Translations under genes and position numbers: made by a program
The notes under the pieces: model-generated
Told to the model about the DNA's origin: nothing
Database searches by the model: none
The model's input: the letters and a program-made list of their open reading frames with translations, nothing else
Assembly (NCBI RefSeq): GCF_000417875.1
Contig: NW_006920870.1
Span: forward strand, 370,115-434,114
Direction: 5' to 3'
Length of the DNA stretch: 64,000 nt
From: Pseudozyma flocculosa PF-1
Taxonomy: Eukaryota; Basidiomycota; Ustilaginomycetes; Ustilaginales; Ustilaginaceae
Shown here: piece after piece, positions 1-10,736 of the stretch
How positions within the stretch are numbered: position 1 is the first letter of the stretch
Layout: the number at the start of each line of letters is the position of its first letter

Positions 1-315
1 CGGGTCGCGGACGTGGATGCGCCATCGAGCTCGTCCTGTCCGATGGAGTGGGGTGGTGGGACAGAAGGTGGTGAAGCTAAGAACGAGGGCGGAAGGGAGG
101 GCAGGGGCAAGGTGAGATAGGATCGCGGATCTTCGGTCTCTGTATTCATCGGTGGTAGAGTAGTGTCGCGCGGCGACGACCGAGGAATGGACATTTTGGG
201 CCCCTTCATGGGCGGTTTCCCAGTGGCCGCCGTCGTGTCATGATGACGCGGCGGCTGCTATCGTACCATCGGCTTGTCGTTTTCGGCTCGGCTTGGCGGT
301 GGCGCGCTGGGCCGA
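1..315. other. Left-edge spacer, downstream of POM152
   Basis: This is unique sequence beyond the POM152 stop codon and probably includes its 3' untranslated region. I see no recognisable coding segment, RNA gene or repeat in it. Confidence 0.5.
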
Positions 316-3300
316 TCAAGATGGGGTGATTGCCAACCTCGATTTGCCGAGCGAGGTCGAGGAGCCGCTATGCGCATCGAGGCTGACCTGGCACCAACGG
401 TCCATGAGCCAGGTGACTGACCAGGTTCCTGTTGATCCCGCAAAGAGGGCCGCGTGTCCGTCAGTGTCGTCAGTGTCATTGTCATTTCTCTCACACCACC
501 CGGGAGGAGAAAGAGAGGAAGTAAGGCGCTGGGGACGTACCTTCGACCGAGGTCCAGATGCTGAATCGATCCTCGAGGATACCCTGGACCGTATGCGTTT
601 CCAGCACCTTGGGACGGCTGTGCGTATCCGCCGGTTCGGTACGTTGGTACGTAAACGAGAAGGGCGCCTCGCCGACCAGGTCAAAGATGATTTCCGCTTG
701 GTTGCCTGCAGATGCGGACGGGATCGTCGCGAAGAAGGGGGTCAGGTCCGAGTCAGTCTGTCTGTTCTGTCTGGACAGAGGTGGCATTCTCGCTCGTTTC
801 CCCACGGAGAGGAGAGGGACGGCATTCCGTCGACGCAGCAAGCCGTTCTCTCTCTACTCACCCTCTCTCAGATCCTCGACGTAATGCCGCCCCTCGGACA
901 CGCGCACCGAGGGAAGGTCGTGGATCGTCTTGACCATGCCCTCGACCTTGCCCTCGTCGAGCAGGGTGCGGCACTGGTTCTGCTGGTGCGCCACGCTCTT
1001 GATGCGCAGCGTGCCCGGCCGCTCGGCGACGCGCGCAAACTCGGGCCGCCGCGACACGGCGCGCGTCGTCTTGCCCTCGAAGTCGTACGTCACCGTCCAC
1101 GGCGGCGTGCCCTGCAGCACAAAGTCCACCGACTCGCCCACGCAGTAGTCGTCGCGCGTCGACGAGGCAGAGATGCCCGCCGTCTCGGCCACCTCGAGCT
1201 CGATTCTCGCCGAAGCGGGCACCGCGCGGCCGGCGCTCAGCGGCGCAAACTCGCACCCGTGCGCGTCGCGCACCCGCGTCACCTGCAGTGTCCACTTGCC
1301 CGTCGTCTCAAACGTAAAGTCGCTGCGCGGGATGCGCAGCCGGTAGTCGTGCGTCGTGACGTCGGATCGCACAATCGTCTTGACGTGGCTGCGCGATCCT
1401 CCCGCCGCCGCCGCCGATGCCGATGCCGACGAGCGCGACGTGATGTCGTGCAGCTCAAACTCGACGGTGAACGGCGGCGTGCCGCTCAGCCGCACCGTGG
1501 GCTCGAAGCCGCCGCTGGCTTTGCCGTCGTGCGTCTTGCCATCGAGGCTGTCGCCGATGCAAAACGACGGCACCTTGCCGCCGTGGACAAAGCTCGCCGA
1601 GGGCAGCGGGTAGACCATCTGCTCGAGCCGTCTCGGCGCATCGCGCGGGAAGCCCTGCAGCGCCGCGGGCGGGTACGCCGTGTCGCCGACCGACTCGATC
1701 GTGTACGTGTGCCAGCCGGGCGTCAGGGTCGACAGCTCCAGGTTGCTGACCGTCTGCGCAGAGGTGAACGAGTTGCGCCGGCGCTTGCCCTGCGAGGCAA
1801 TCTCGCCAATGGCCGAGCCGAGCGCCTGGGAACCGTCGACGTCGGCGCCGCCAGACCACGAAGGGGCCTGGTGCTCGTAAGCGATCTGCAGGGGGAAGTT
1901 GCCCGTCATGCGGACATCGACGGCGTCTGGACGTCCCTGGCAGACGGGAGCGCGCACGACGGATCCGTTCCGGACGACCTGGCCGGCATCCTCGACAAAG
2001 TGCACCGCGGGCCTCGAGCGGACGTGAACGTGGTACGACTCCTGGTCGGCGAGCACCGAGCCGGGACAGTACGCATCGCGGATCGACTTGATCGTGTACA
2101 CGCCCGGGCGCCTCGCCGGGATGGCGGCGGAGCTGTCCGACAGCTGCAGCGTCTCCTCTTGCTCGGGCGAGCTCTCGTCGGCCCTCCAGGAGTAGGTGAC
2201 CGTCCAGGGCCCGTCGCCCTCGAGGCGCAGCGGCAACCGCGTCTGGCGGCCATCGAGGATCTCGACCTGCCTGCGCGTGTCGTAGGTGACGGGCAGGAAG
2301 CCCACCGTCGACCTCGCCTTGCGGATCTCGATGTTGAGGTCGCTCGTGGCCAGCTGACGCTCGCAGCCCTTGGCGTCGCGGATGCTGACCAGGCTGACAG
2401 TGGCCCGGCCGCCGGCCTCGACGAGTTCGGGCGCGAGCTCAAAGTCGAGCGTATGCCTCGGGCTTGTGAGCTTCTTGACCTCCTTGGTCTCGGAGCGGCC
2501 CGCGCCTCGCACAATGTAGGTGAGGTCCCAGGGCCCGGTGCCGCCCAGCTCGACGTCCGCCTGCGCCCGGTTGCCTGCGCAGCTGTGGACGACGATGGGC
2601 TGTCCGGCCGATCTGCCATGGCTGGCCGCAAAGCGCGCCGTCGCCAGAGGGTGGACGTCCTGGGTGAAGCTGGGGCCGTCGAGGATCATGTTGCGGTAGT
2701 TGGCGTCGTGCAGCTTGAGGAACCGGTAGGTGACGGGGCCCTCGGTGTTTGGGCGGAACTCGAGCTCATCGCGGGTCTGCATGATGCGGCGTCGGATGGG
2801 GTGCGACCTCTCGCCGTGACGCCTGACCTCGTACTCGAGCTCAAACGGCGGGCTGCCGGTGAGGATCGACAGCGCCTTGACGCCGACGGGGCCGGCGCAG
2901 CGGTCCTCGATGCTGGAAAACGAGATCTTGGCGGTGGGCGGCGGCACGTCGATGACCTCACAGGTCCAGGGCGACTCGACCTCGCCGGTGCAGTACCTGC
3001 CGCGCGCCTTGCCGATCCTGTAGGTGCCGGGCGCGCTGACTTGGACCTGGGCGATGCCCGCGCCGCTCTCCATCGTCAGCGGCCGCACCCACGGCGTGGC
3101 CGGCGCTCGCGCTAGCGGGTCCTGCCCGGCAGCGCTGTTGTCCGGATCAAAGTGCAGGTCGACCTCCCACGGGCCCGACTCTCGGTCGCCGTCGTTGGCC
3201 AGCAGGGAGACGTTGAGATGGCTCTGGGTCCGCAGCATCTTGATCGGGTAGCCCGGCTGGCAGCTCCTTGCGCTGAAGGCAAACTTGGCGCGCGGGTGGA

Positions 3301-5122
3301 CGACGACCTGCTGCGACGTGACGGTGGAAGGCACGTCCTTGCCCATGCCCTTGACGAGCTTGCGCTTGACCTTGCTGCCCGGCCCGAGGGATGGCGCGGC
3401 CTGACCGTGCGCCTTGACCACATTGCCGCACGCATCCTTGACGCTCTCAAGCTCGTACGTGTAGCGCCCCGCGCGCTCCAGCTCGACGCTGAGCGGGATC
3501 GACACCTCGCTCGCGGCGGCCCAGGCGTAGTCCTCGTGCGTGTTGCCGGCACTTCGGGCGGCGGCTCTCGTCCTCTCCTGAGCCAGCGCGATGCGCTCGA
3601 CGGGAGAAAGGATCGACTCGGCCTCGGGCAGCAGCAGCGGCGAGGCGTGGTGGGGCGAAGAGATCCGCGAGATGGTCTGGACCTCGTCGAGCGGCTCGAC
3701 GTGGCGGTTGCGGCCGGAGCCCTGCTGCGCCGAGGGCTCCCAGGAGCGTCGGTACTGCAACTCCAACGGAGTAAGGCCCCGGACCTGGACCGCCAGCTCG
3801 GCGCTCTCGCCCGGACACTTGTGCGCGGCCTCGAGCCAGTTGGAAGCCTCGGCCACCGCCGACTTTGGCGCGACAAATGTCGACGTCGGGCACTCGACGA
3901 CGAGCGCCTCCGCAGAAGAGAGTCGGGCATCGTTCCTCGCCTTGTCGAGGACCCTCTCAAGCCTTACCCGACCAGCGCTGTGGACGGGCAGGTGGTAGAG
4001 GAGCTGCGTGGCCGCCTTGGTACGGCCGACCGCGCCGGCTGGACCCTTGCGGACGGCGCTCTTTGCGCCCTTTGAGCGCTTGGCCGCCCTCAGCCTGGCC
4101 CTTTCCTGGTAGGTGGAGCCTTTGAGGAAGGAGAGAGGCTCGTCGAGCTCGTCCTCGTCGGCGCCCAGGCCCTCGACGTCGTGCTTGCGGTTCTTGGTCG
4201 CCGCTGCTGCGGCCACCTGCAGATCCTCGTCCGGTCGCTCCCTGCCAGCCCTGGAGGCCGGCAGCGCGACGAGGTCGGTGACGCTGATGTTGAAGAGCGC
4301 CGCTTCGCCGGTGACAAAGTCGGTGACTGAGTACTGAAGCAAGTCGGGCTCGGTGTTGTTGAAGAGGACGGGGATGGTGACCGAGGGCGTGCCAGGACCG
4401 ACGCAGTAGCACGCCGAGGAGGGAGAAAGTTTTGCGGTGCTGTAGGGTAGGATGTGGACGGTGTGCTGGCCGAGGATGTGGCTCTTTGGCTGCACCAGGT
4501 CGCGGATCCTCACGCGGCCCTCGCTGATGCTGAGCTGGCGTGCGAACGCATCGGCGCCAAGAGGTCCAAGGTCGAGCTCGAGCCCTACGAGACTGGATGC
4601 CGCCTTGAGGAAGCCGAGGAGGGTGGAAAAGAGCCAGACGACCGGGTTGGCGGTGCCTTGGCCGAGGAGGATCGAGTCGACGAGGACGAGCGAGCCAAAG
4701 ATGACGGCGTAGCGGGCATAGGTGAGGCCAGGGCCTTGCGATGGGCTGGCCGAGATCGAGGATGTCGCTTGTGCCGGACGCGCGGGTGTCGCGGCGGCGG
4801 CAAGACGGGGATCGAGCCTCGGGATGCCGAGGCGCGAGAGGACAAAGAGGACGGTAAAGTCGACGAGGATGGCGGTCGAGAGGCTGAATGCCGAGCTGGC
4901 GTCGTCGCTGGTGGAGAAGAGGGCCTTGACCACGTGAGTGTACTTCCAGGCCTGAGTGGCTATTGCCAGGGAGCAGGCGTAGAAACGCTGGGAGGGTGCG
5001 TCGATGAAGGAAAGGGGTATTAGTGGCTGGGGGAGGGAGGCGTTGGGTGGTTGCTGCGGTGGTGGTGCCGCTGCCGCTCCGCTCGGGCGGGTCGCCGGGC
5101 TGGAGGGAGCTGTGGCGGACAT
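316..5122 (-). CDS. POM152: Nuclear pore membrane glycoprotein POM152
   Basis: POM152 is an integral membrane nucleoporin that forms the lumenal ring of the nuclear pore and helps anchor it in the nuclear envelope. I read three exons: 5122-862, 705-541 and 428-316, with GTGAGT and GTACGT donors and CAG acceptors. The frame is kept across both junctions (..LREG|NQAEIIF.. and ..SVEG|TWSVTW..), giving 1512 residues; the yeast protein is somewhat shorter. Hydrophobic segments lie near residues 45-57, 82-98 and 138-153. The rest is a long lumenal region of repeated Ig-like units, each with a PPF/PW-x-V-x-Y/F core (for example PPFELEYEV, PWTVTYSW, PFTVEFEL, PWTVTYDF) and a D-x-x-C motif, the known POM152 signature. 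I chose the ATG at 5122 because the open frame before it begins only with GTG. The last exon is short and its exact acceptor is the least certain part. Confidence 0.9.
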
Positions 5123-5560
5123 TATGAGGACGGGTTCGGGTGGCTGGTGCGTGGCAGCCGCTGGGTTGTCGGCCGCGGCGGTGCGCCTAGGGCGGCCTGG
5201 ACCTGCAGTGGCCAGGCTGGCAGGCGACACCGGCGGGCGGGCGAGCAGGCGAGGTGATGCTGTGCTAAGCCCTCGACCTTGATGCACTAGAGGGGGATGT
5301 GTGCCGGTGGGCTAGATGACCACTGCAAGTCGCGAAAGCGAGACTGGCAGTCGGAGGCGGGGATGGTGTGGATGGCGAGGGGGGATGTGGTGGTTGCGGG
5401 ATTGGTGGGAAGACGACAAGGTGGGAAAAAGTTGGGCGCGCGTCACACGGCAGCCAAAAGCGCAGCCAAAAGCGCGCAGCGCAGCGCGGATCCGCGCGGC
5501 CTCTTGCAAGGTGGAGGGCACAGAGGGGCGGGCGCACCCAACGTCGACCAACACCTCTTT

Positions 5561-5622
5561 CTCTCTCTTTCTCTCTCTCTCTCNCNCNTCNCNCNCTCGT
5601 CGTCGTCGTCGTCTACGTCGTC

Positions 5623-5653
<31 letters not shown>

Positions 5654-5660
5654 GTACCGT
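5561..5660. repeat. CT then CGT microsatellite with ambiguous bases
   Basis: A CT-rich tract runs straight into a (CGT)n tract. Single Ns alternate with called bases at 5584, 5586, 5588, 5591, 5593 and 5595, all where the CT repeat would place a T. They look like unresolved base calls in a repeat. Confidence 0.85.
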
Positions 5661-5683
5661 ACGTCCGTCCGTCGTCCGTACGT

Positions 5684-5703
5684 NNNNNNNNNNNNNNNNN
5701 NNN
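5684..5703. other. Assembly gap of 20 Ns
   Basis: A run of 20 Ns lies between CCGTACGT-rich sequence on the left and CGACGCG-rich sequence on the right. The true length and content are unknown. Confidence 0.95.
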
Positions 5704-5801
5704 AAACGAACGACGCGACGCGCGCGACGCGACGCGCGCGCCGCCGTTCGTCGTACGGTAGGAGGGACGGACGACGACGGACGGGCGGCGCACCACCACA
5801 C

Positions 5802-5808
5802 ACTCTCT

Positions 5809-5861
<53 letters not shown>
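5802..5861. repeat. (CT)n microsatellite
   Basis: A nearly perfect CT dinucleotide array of about 60 bases, downstream of the 2H phosphoesterase gene. Confidence 0.95.
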
Positions 5862-5865
<4 letters not shown>

Positions 5866-5985
5866 GCCCGCCTGCTCGCCTTTCCGCTGCTCTGTACACA
5901 CGCTCGCTTGCACGCATCGCTCTGCACTCTGGACGCTCGATCTCTGTCTGGATCCCTGCTTGCTTGCTTCGGCGCTGCCCATGGC

Positions 5986-6996
5986 CTAAAGACCGCCCCG
6001 TGGGTCAGACAGCTCAAAGTGGCGCCAGACGTCGTATGCGCCCGGCCGATCAAGGGGCTTGTGCAGCAGCGTCACCCGGTCCACCCTACACACGATGCCC
6101 TTGGTCGTCGAGCCGGCGACATCCGCGTCCTGTCCCTCGTCTGATCCGTGGCGCAGCACTTCGTGCGACAGCTCAAACAGCCTCGTTCTCTCCGCGTCGT
6201 CCTTGGCCTGCCCCACGCTAATATGCGGCTTGAACGAGGAACGGCTGCGGCCCCGAGAGCCACCTGCCTGGCCGCCTCTGGATCGGCCCTGGTGCTGCCC
6301 ACGCTTGCCCTTTGCTTGGCCTCGTGCCCTCCTCTCACCTCGATCCGCCTGTGTCACGGGAAGTAGGCAGGCGTGCAGGTCTTGCTGCAGACGCAGGATC
6401 GTCTCGTGGCCCTCGACCATGGTGACGGACGACCCTCGCGCGAGACCCATTGCCTGGAAGTCGCGCTCGAGCTCGCCGACAACCTCGTCTTCGCCAGGGG
6501 TTGCTGCCGACGGCTGCAGCCGGGTGCGGCCAGGCCGGAGGTGGATGTTGGTGTAGGCCCTCAGCTTGAAGCTCGACACCTGGTCGACTAGGAGGTGATG
6601 CTGCTCGTGCTGCCTGCACGCCGTCTCGAGCCGAGATGACAGCTCCGTGAGCGTCTTCGAGATGCCGTCGTCGTCGTTGGCGCTTGCGTCGTCCGGCTCC
6701 TGCGCCTTTCCGGCCTCGTCGACGCTCGTGAGGAATTGCTCGTTGCCAGAGATGAAGAAGGGTGGGATGAGGGTGATGTGCGGCAGCCATCTGTCGAAGG
6801 CCTGATCGTGGACCCTTCGCACCTCTTGCAGGCGGTCGAATCGAGCTCGGTCCCTGCCAGACGCCGGCTCGACGAGCAGGGCGACGACGACGACGTGGTC
6901 CTGTCGCTGGTCACTGGGACCACCCGGTGTCCTAGGGGCGATGCTCTGGTTGTTCGAGGTAGTGCTTGGTTCTGGGGACTGAGCGGCTGACGCCAT
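5986..6996 (-). CDS. 2H phosphoesterase (LigT / 2'-5' RNA ligase-like)
   Basis: This 336-residue single-exon protein carries the two H-x-T/S motifs that define the 2H phosphoesterase superfamily: HIT at residues 73-75 (in LPHITLIPPF) and HIS at 258-260 (in FKPHISVG). In known members the paired histidines open 2',3'-cyclic phosphates or cleave 2'-5' bonds in RNA or nucleotides; the substrate here cannot be read from sequence. Between the motifs is a basic Arg/Gly/Lys/Gln-rich insert at about residues 218-252 that could touch RNA. The open frame reaches upstream past TTG codons to about 7108, but 6996 is the first ATG. The conserved-looking stretch DYAILDFLRPF just upstream of that ATG leaves open an unseen 5' exon. 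Its 5' end faces the dehydrogenase gene across a 533-base divergent spacer. Confidence 0.8.
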   Translation of the reverse strand: MASAAQSPEPSTTSNNQSIAPRTPGGPSDQRQDHVVVVALLVEPASGRDRARFDRLQEVRRVHDQAFDRWLPHITLIPPFFISGNEQFLTSVDEAGKAQEPDDASANDDDGISKTLTELSSRLETACRQHEQHHLLVDQVSSFKLRAYTNIHLRPGRTRLQPSAATPGEDEVVGELERDFQAMGLARGSSVTMVEGHETILRLQQDLHACLLPVTQADRGERRARGQAKGKRGQHQGRSRGGQAGGSRGRSRSSFKPHISVGQAKDDAERTRLFELSHEVLRHGSDEGQDADVAGSTTKGIVCRVDRVTLLHKPLDRPGAYDVWRHFELSDPRGGL

Positions 6997-7529
6997 GGCC
7001 GAACTGGTCCTGCTCGCGGCTTGGGCAGGGACGAATGGGCGCAAGAAGTCGAGGATGGCGTAGTCCAGCTGGGCTCGTGGGTCGGACCAAGAGCTGGCAT
7101 GGAGCTATGGTGGATCAGGGTGTGCGGAGCGTCGAAGATAATTCGACATGCTGCACCGGTCGCTGACGAGAGGCAGTGGTAAGTGGTGGTGGTCGGGCCA
7201 AGGGGAGATGAGGCAGGTGGTGGTTGAGAGAGAAGGGCACGACGCTCGCCTGCGCCTGCGCCTGCTCCGCGTGTGGAGGATGCTGCCTGCTTGGCCTGGC
7301 CTGCAGATGCACCCCCACGCCAAGAAGCGCTCAAGGGCAGCATGCATCCACGGGCGGACGAGCCAACCAGCGGGTCAGCGCGGGGGTTGGCTTTTGCCCC
7401 AGGGGGGGCCACCTGTCCGCGCTTGCTTCCCCGCACTCGTGTACTCACCCTCGCCCTGCCTCCCATCGTCCATCTCGAACGCCGCCACTCTACACTCGCA
7501 CCAGCCCCAGCTCGAGCAGAGTCACCACC
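6997..7529. other. Divergent promoter region
   Basis: This is shared upstream sequence between the 2H phosphoesterase gene (-) and the dehydrogenase gene (+). It is GC-rich with pyrimidine-rich sequence just before the right-hand ATG. No clear TATA box is visible. Confidence 0.5.
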
Positions 7530-9133
7530 ATGTCGGCGCCCAAGATCCTCCTGTGCAGGCGCATGCCCACCGAGCTGCTCCAACAGGCCGAGCAAGCAGG
7601 CAAGGTCCAGATCATCGCCCGGCCTCAGGAGGCAGACGAGGGGCCCGCTCCCAGAGACTGGCTGCTCGAGAACCTCAAGGGCGTCGCCGGAGCCATCATC
7701 ATGCTCAGCGAAAAGGTGAGCAGGCCGAAGCGGCCAGAAGCGAGGAGGAGGGCCACTTCGATGCTGACGCCCCTCGCCCCTGCCTTCGCCGCCGCTGTGC
7801 TGTCGCTGCCGATCCAGGTCGATGACGAGTTCCTCGACGCCGCTGGACCTTCGCTCAAGGTCATCTCCACCATGAGCGTCGGCTACGACCACATCGACGT
7901 CGCCGCCGTCAAGAAGCGGGGTGTCAGGATCGGTAACAGTGAGTAGCAGCGCAGCACGTCGCCGAGGAGACCGATTTGCTTACCTCGCCATCGCCGTGCT
8001 CGCCGCTCCCCCTCTCCCTCTTCAAAATGCTCGCATCTGCGACCGGCAGCGCCCCATGTCCTCGATCAAGCCGTCGCCGAGCTCACGCTGACCTTGGCGC
8101 TGATGACGACGCGGCAGATCGCCCACGCTACCCGCGTCGTGAGGGAGGGCGAGTGGTCAAAGAACCCCTGGACGCCCCTCAGCTTCTGCGGCCCTTCGCT
8201 CCAGGGCAAGACGATCGGCTTCGTCGGCTTCGGCAACAGTGAGTGCCGCCGCCCAGTCGCCGGAATCCGATCCTGCGTGGCCCCCTGCGAGGTCGATGTC
8301 CCGGCAGCGTCGCTGACCTTGCTCACCCCGTCGTCGACGTCGGCCCCCTGCCAGTCTCGCAAAGCCTCGCCCACCTCCTGGTGCCGTTCAGGCCAGCTCG
8401 GCTGCTCTACACAACGTCCAAGCCCAAGCCCTTCGACCTCGGGCATCCCGATTTTGCACCGCTCAAGCGCGGCAACTTCCCAATCGACCGGATCGAGGTG
8501 ACCAACCAGCCCGATGCGCTCGAGCTGGCCGCCCAGTCCGACGTCGTCTTTGTGCTGGCCAGCCTCAACCCGTCCACGAAGCACATGGTCAACGACCAGT
8601 TCCTCTCTAGGATGAAGTGAGTAGGCGTGCCATGGCTGGCTGGCTGGCTGGCTGCTGGGAACGACCGCTGACCCCGAGGCCCGACTCTGTCGCCCGACTG
8701 CCGCTCCTGATCTGCAGGTCGACCGCCTACATCATCAATGCGTCCCGCGGCCCGCTCATCGACACCGAGGCGCTGGCCCGTGCCATCTCGAACGGCCAGA
8801 TTGCCGGTGCTGGTCTAGATGTGCTGGAGAACGAGCCGAGTGAGTGCCGCGATGTCGCGCTGCCGCAGCTTCGGACGCCCGTCGAGACCGACCAAAGCAT
8901 CGCCACGCTGACGCCCCCCGCGGCTATGAAACTGCCCGCCTCCAGACATCCCGGCCACTCACCCGCTGCTTCAGCCCGACTGCGCCGATCGCGTCGTGCT
9001 GCTGCCCCATATCGGAAGCGCCACCAACGAGGCGCGGGTCGCCATGGCCGACCTCACCGTCAACAACCTGCTCGGCGCCCTCGGTCTGCGGGCCGAGGCG
9101 GGCAAGGAGAATGAAATGGACGCCGAGGTGTAG
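7530..9133 (+). CDS. D-2-hydroxyacid dehydrogenase (glyoxylate/hydroxypyruvate reductase type)
   Basis: This enzyme would reduce glyoxylate, hydroxypyruvate or a related 2-keto acid with NAD(P)H. I read six exons: 7530-7715, 7818-7938, 8050-8238, 8355-8616, 8718-8839 and 8946-9133, giving 355 residues. All donors are GTGAGC or GTGAGT, and four of the five exons before an intron end in A. The substrate domain (start [13 protein letters not shown]) is followed by a Rossmann domain with GFVGFGNIS (about 159-167), where the third glycine of G-x-G-x-x-G is serine. The catalytic triad is visible: Arg263 in INASRGP, Glu in ENEP (about 290-292) and His315 in LLPHIGSAT. No PTS1 or mitochondrial leader is evident, so the enzyme is probably cytosolic. 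D-glycerate, formate or phosphoglycerate dehydrogenase are less likely relatives; the exact substrate is inference. Confidence 0.9.
8634..8655 (+). repeat. (TGGC)n repeat in intron 4
   Basis: A TGGC tetranucleotide array of about five copies near the 5' end of the fourth intron of the dehydrogenase gene. Confidence 0.85.
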
Positions 9134-10736
9134 GTGGGCGATACGGCGTGGAAAGGTGTCGGCACGTTGATCGGTGCTATGAGGTGCGCGGCTTAGCGTC
9201 GCTAGATGTCGTGCAGATAGACGTCGTTTTCCAAGCGAGCTGCTTCCCTCGAAGCGCAAGATGGCCATGAAATCCCCCTCGCTTGCCTAAAAAGGGCTGC
9301 GGGCTGCGTTACTGGAGGATGAGCAGCGTGGCTGTCGTCCTGTGTGCGGCATCGGAGCATCGGATCAGCGTCATGCAACGGCGGGATGGCCGTGTGCCGG
9401 GACTGTATGCCTCGGTCCGGCTCCGGCAGGTCGCGCTCTCGACGGCAGAGCAGCGGCGACGCGATCAGAGAGGTGATGTCGAGGTGGGTGTCGGTGCGAG
9501 ATGCCTAGATGGCGGTCGTGATGGAAGCAGCGGCAAGTGGCGGCCAGACGAGCCGCTTGCCGGCCTCTTTGTGGGGCGCCCGAAAAAGGCCACGTCGGCC
9601 GGGTGGGGCAGGTCGAGGCGAAAAAATGAAGACGTGCACCAATACAGGAAGGAGAGCAGCAGGCGGAACCACGCAGTTGAATTCAGCAGGCGAGCGCTTG
9701 TATTCAGCTCTGCCTGGACCAGGCTCGAGCCTTCGAAGCCCCGGATGCGGGCCCTGCCCCCGCTTCTCCAGGCTTCCGCGTCAGAGTCTGTCCGGAGGCA
9801 CGCACGGCCGTAACGTAGGCTTGCCAGCGAAGGCCTGCACGTGCGCGACAGCTTGGCGGGCGGTGGTGGTCGCGTGGAGAGGCCGGAGGAGATGGTACGC
9901 CAGCCGTACGCCCGGTGAGCGCAAGCAAGAGAGCACACACGCGCGCGTGCGTTCACGAGTGCGTGGCCAGCTAGCAGAACACGGCTCGAGGCCGGCGGCG
10001 GGATCCCAGGCAGGCAGGCGGGCAGGTAGGAGGATCGGGACAGGCCGAGGGGCGCGGAAGCAGCCGACGCAGATGCCACGCGAGCCCTCACTCAAACGTA
10101 CGGGCAGATCGAGCAGATCGACGCGACGAGTTCGACGCACCTTCGGGAAGTCACAGCGCGAGCCTGCTTATTGCTGCCTGCCCGTTCTTGGCCGGCTCGG
10201 AATGCCCAGCCTGACGGCCGCCTGGGGTCGCGATCGGGGTCGGCGTCCCGAACGCTGTCGCCGGCGAAGAAGCAGAAAAACAGAAGCAAGAGGCCGGCGG
10301 CTTTCCCGGTGGTCGGCTGCTGGTCAGAGGCAAAAAGAAGGCACGCAGGCAAACAGGCCGGCAGACACGACGCCCTGCACGCCAAACAGCGCCGGCCCGA
10401 CGCTGTCATCCGGCAATCAAATAATCTAGGCTGCTTGCGTGTCTCTCGCGTGTCCCGAGGACCGATGCATATGGGCCCGTCTGCTGCTCTGGAAAGGCGA
10501 GGGTGGTCAGCGAGCTCTACATGGTGGTGCGGGAACCAGTCGCAATCTCGTCAAGTCTGTTTCTGGGCCTGTGGAAGGGGGCGCGAGAAATGGTGGGTTT
10601 TACCCTCGTCCCGTCGTCCCGCCGCCCCTCTTTGGCCGATCTCGGCGTCCGTATCTGCACAAGCTCGTGAACCTTGGATGGAGATGGCTATGCCGCGTTA
10701 CTTTGACTGAGAGGAAGAAAGGTGAAGACCGAAACG
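9134..10736. other. Convergent spacer without a recognised gene
   Basis: This is about 1.6 kb between the dehydrogenase stop (+) and the oxoprolinase-like stop (-). Several open frames exist on both strands but their translations are Arg/Pro/Ala/Ser-rich shadows without motifs. I specifically looked for a HyuB (oxoprolinase C-terminal half) segment on the minus strand and found none. Confidence 0.6.

Larger units (their letters stand above)
5123..5985. other. Spacer with microsatellites and a gap
   Basis: This lies between the POM152 start and the stop of the 2H phosphoesterase gene. It holds CT and CGT microsatellites, scattered single Ns, a 20-N gap and a second CT array, listed separately. 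Translations across it are low-complexity artefacts, and I see no gene. Confidence 0.7.

Noticed and set aside
293..3115. 940-codon open frame on the plus strand opposite POM152
   Set aside because: Its translation is Arg/Ala/Leu/Val-biased without motifs and it is antisense to the clear POM152 coding sequence; GC-rich codon bias creates such shadows.
5316..6221. Open frames running through the CT/CGT repeats and N gaps
   Set aside because: They consist of Ser/Leu/Arg repeats and unknown residues produced by translating microsatellites and gaps.
9134..10736. Possible missing HyuB half of the oxoprolinase
   Set aside because: None of the minus-strand frames shows the conserved HyuB opening or any recognisable family block.
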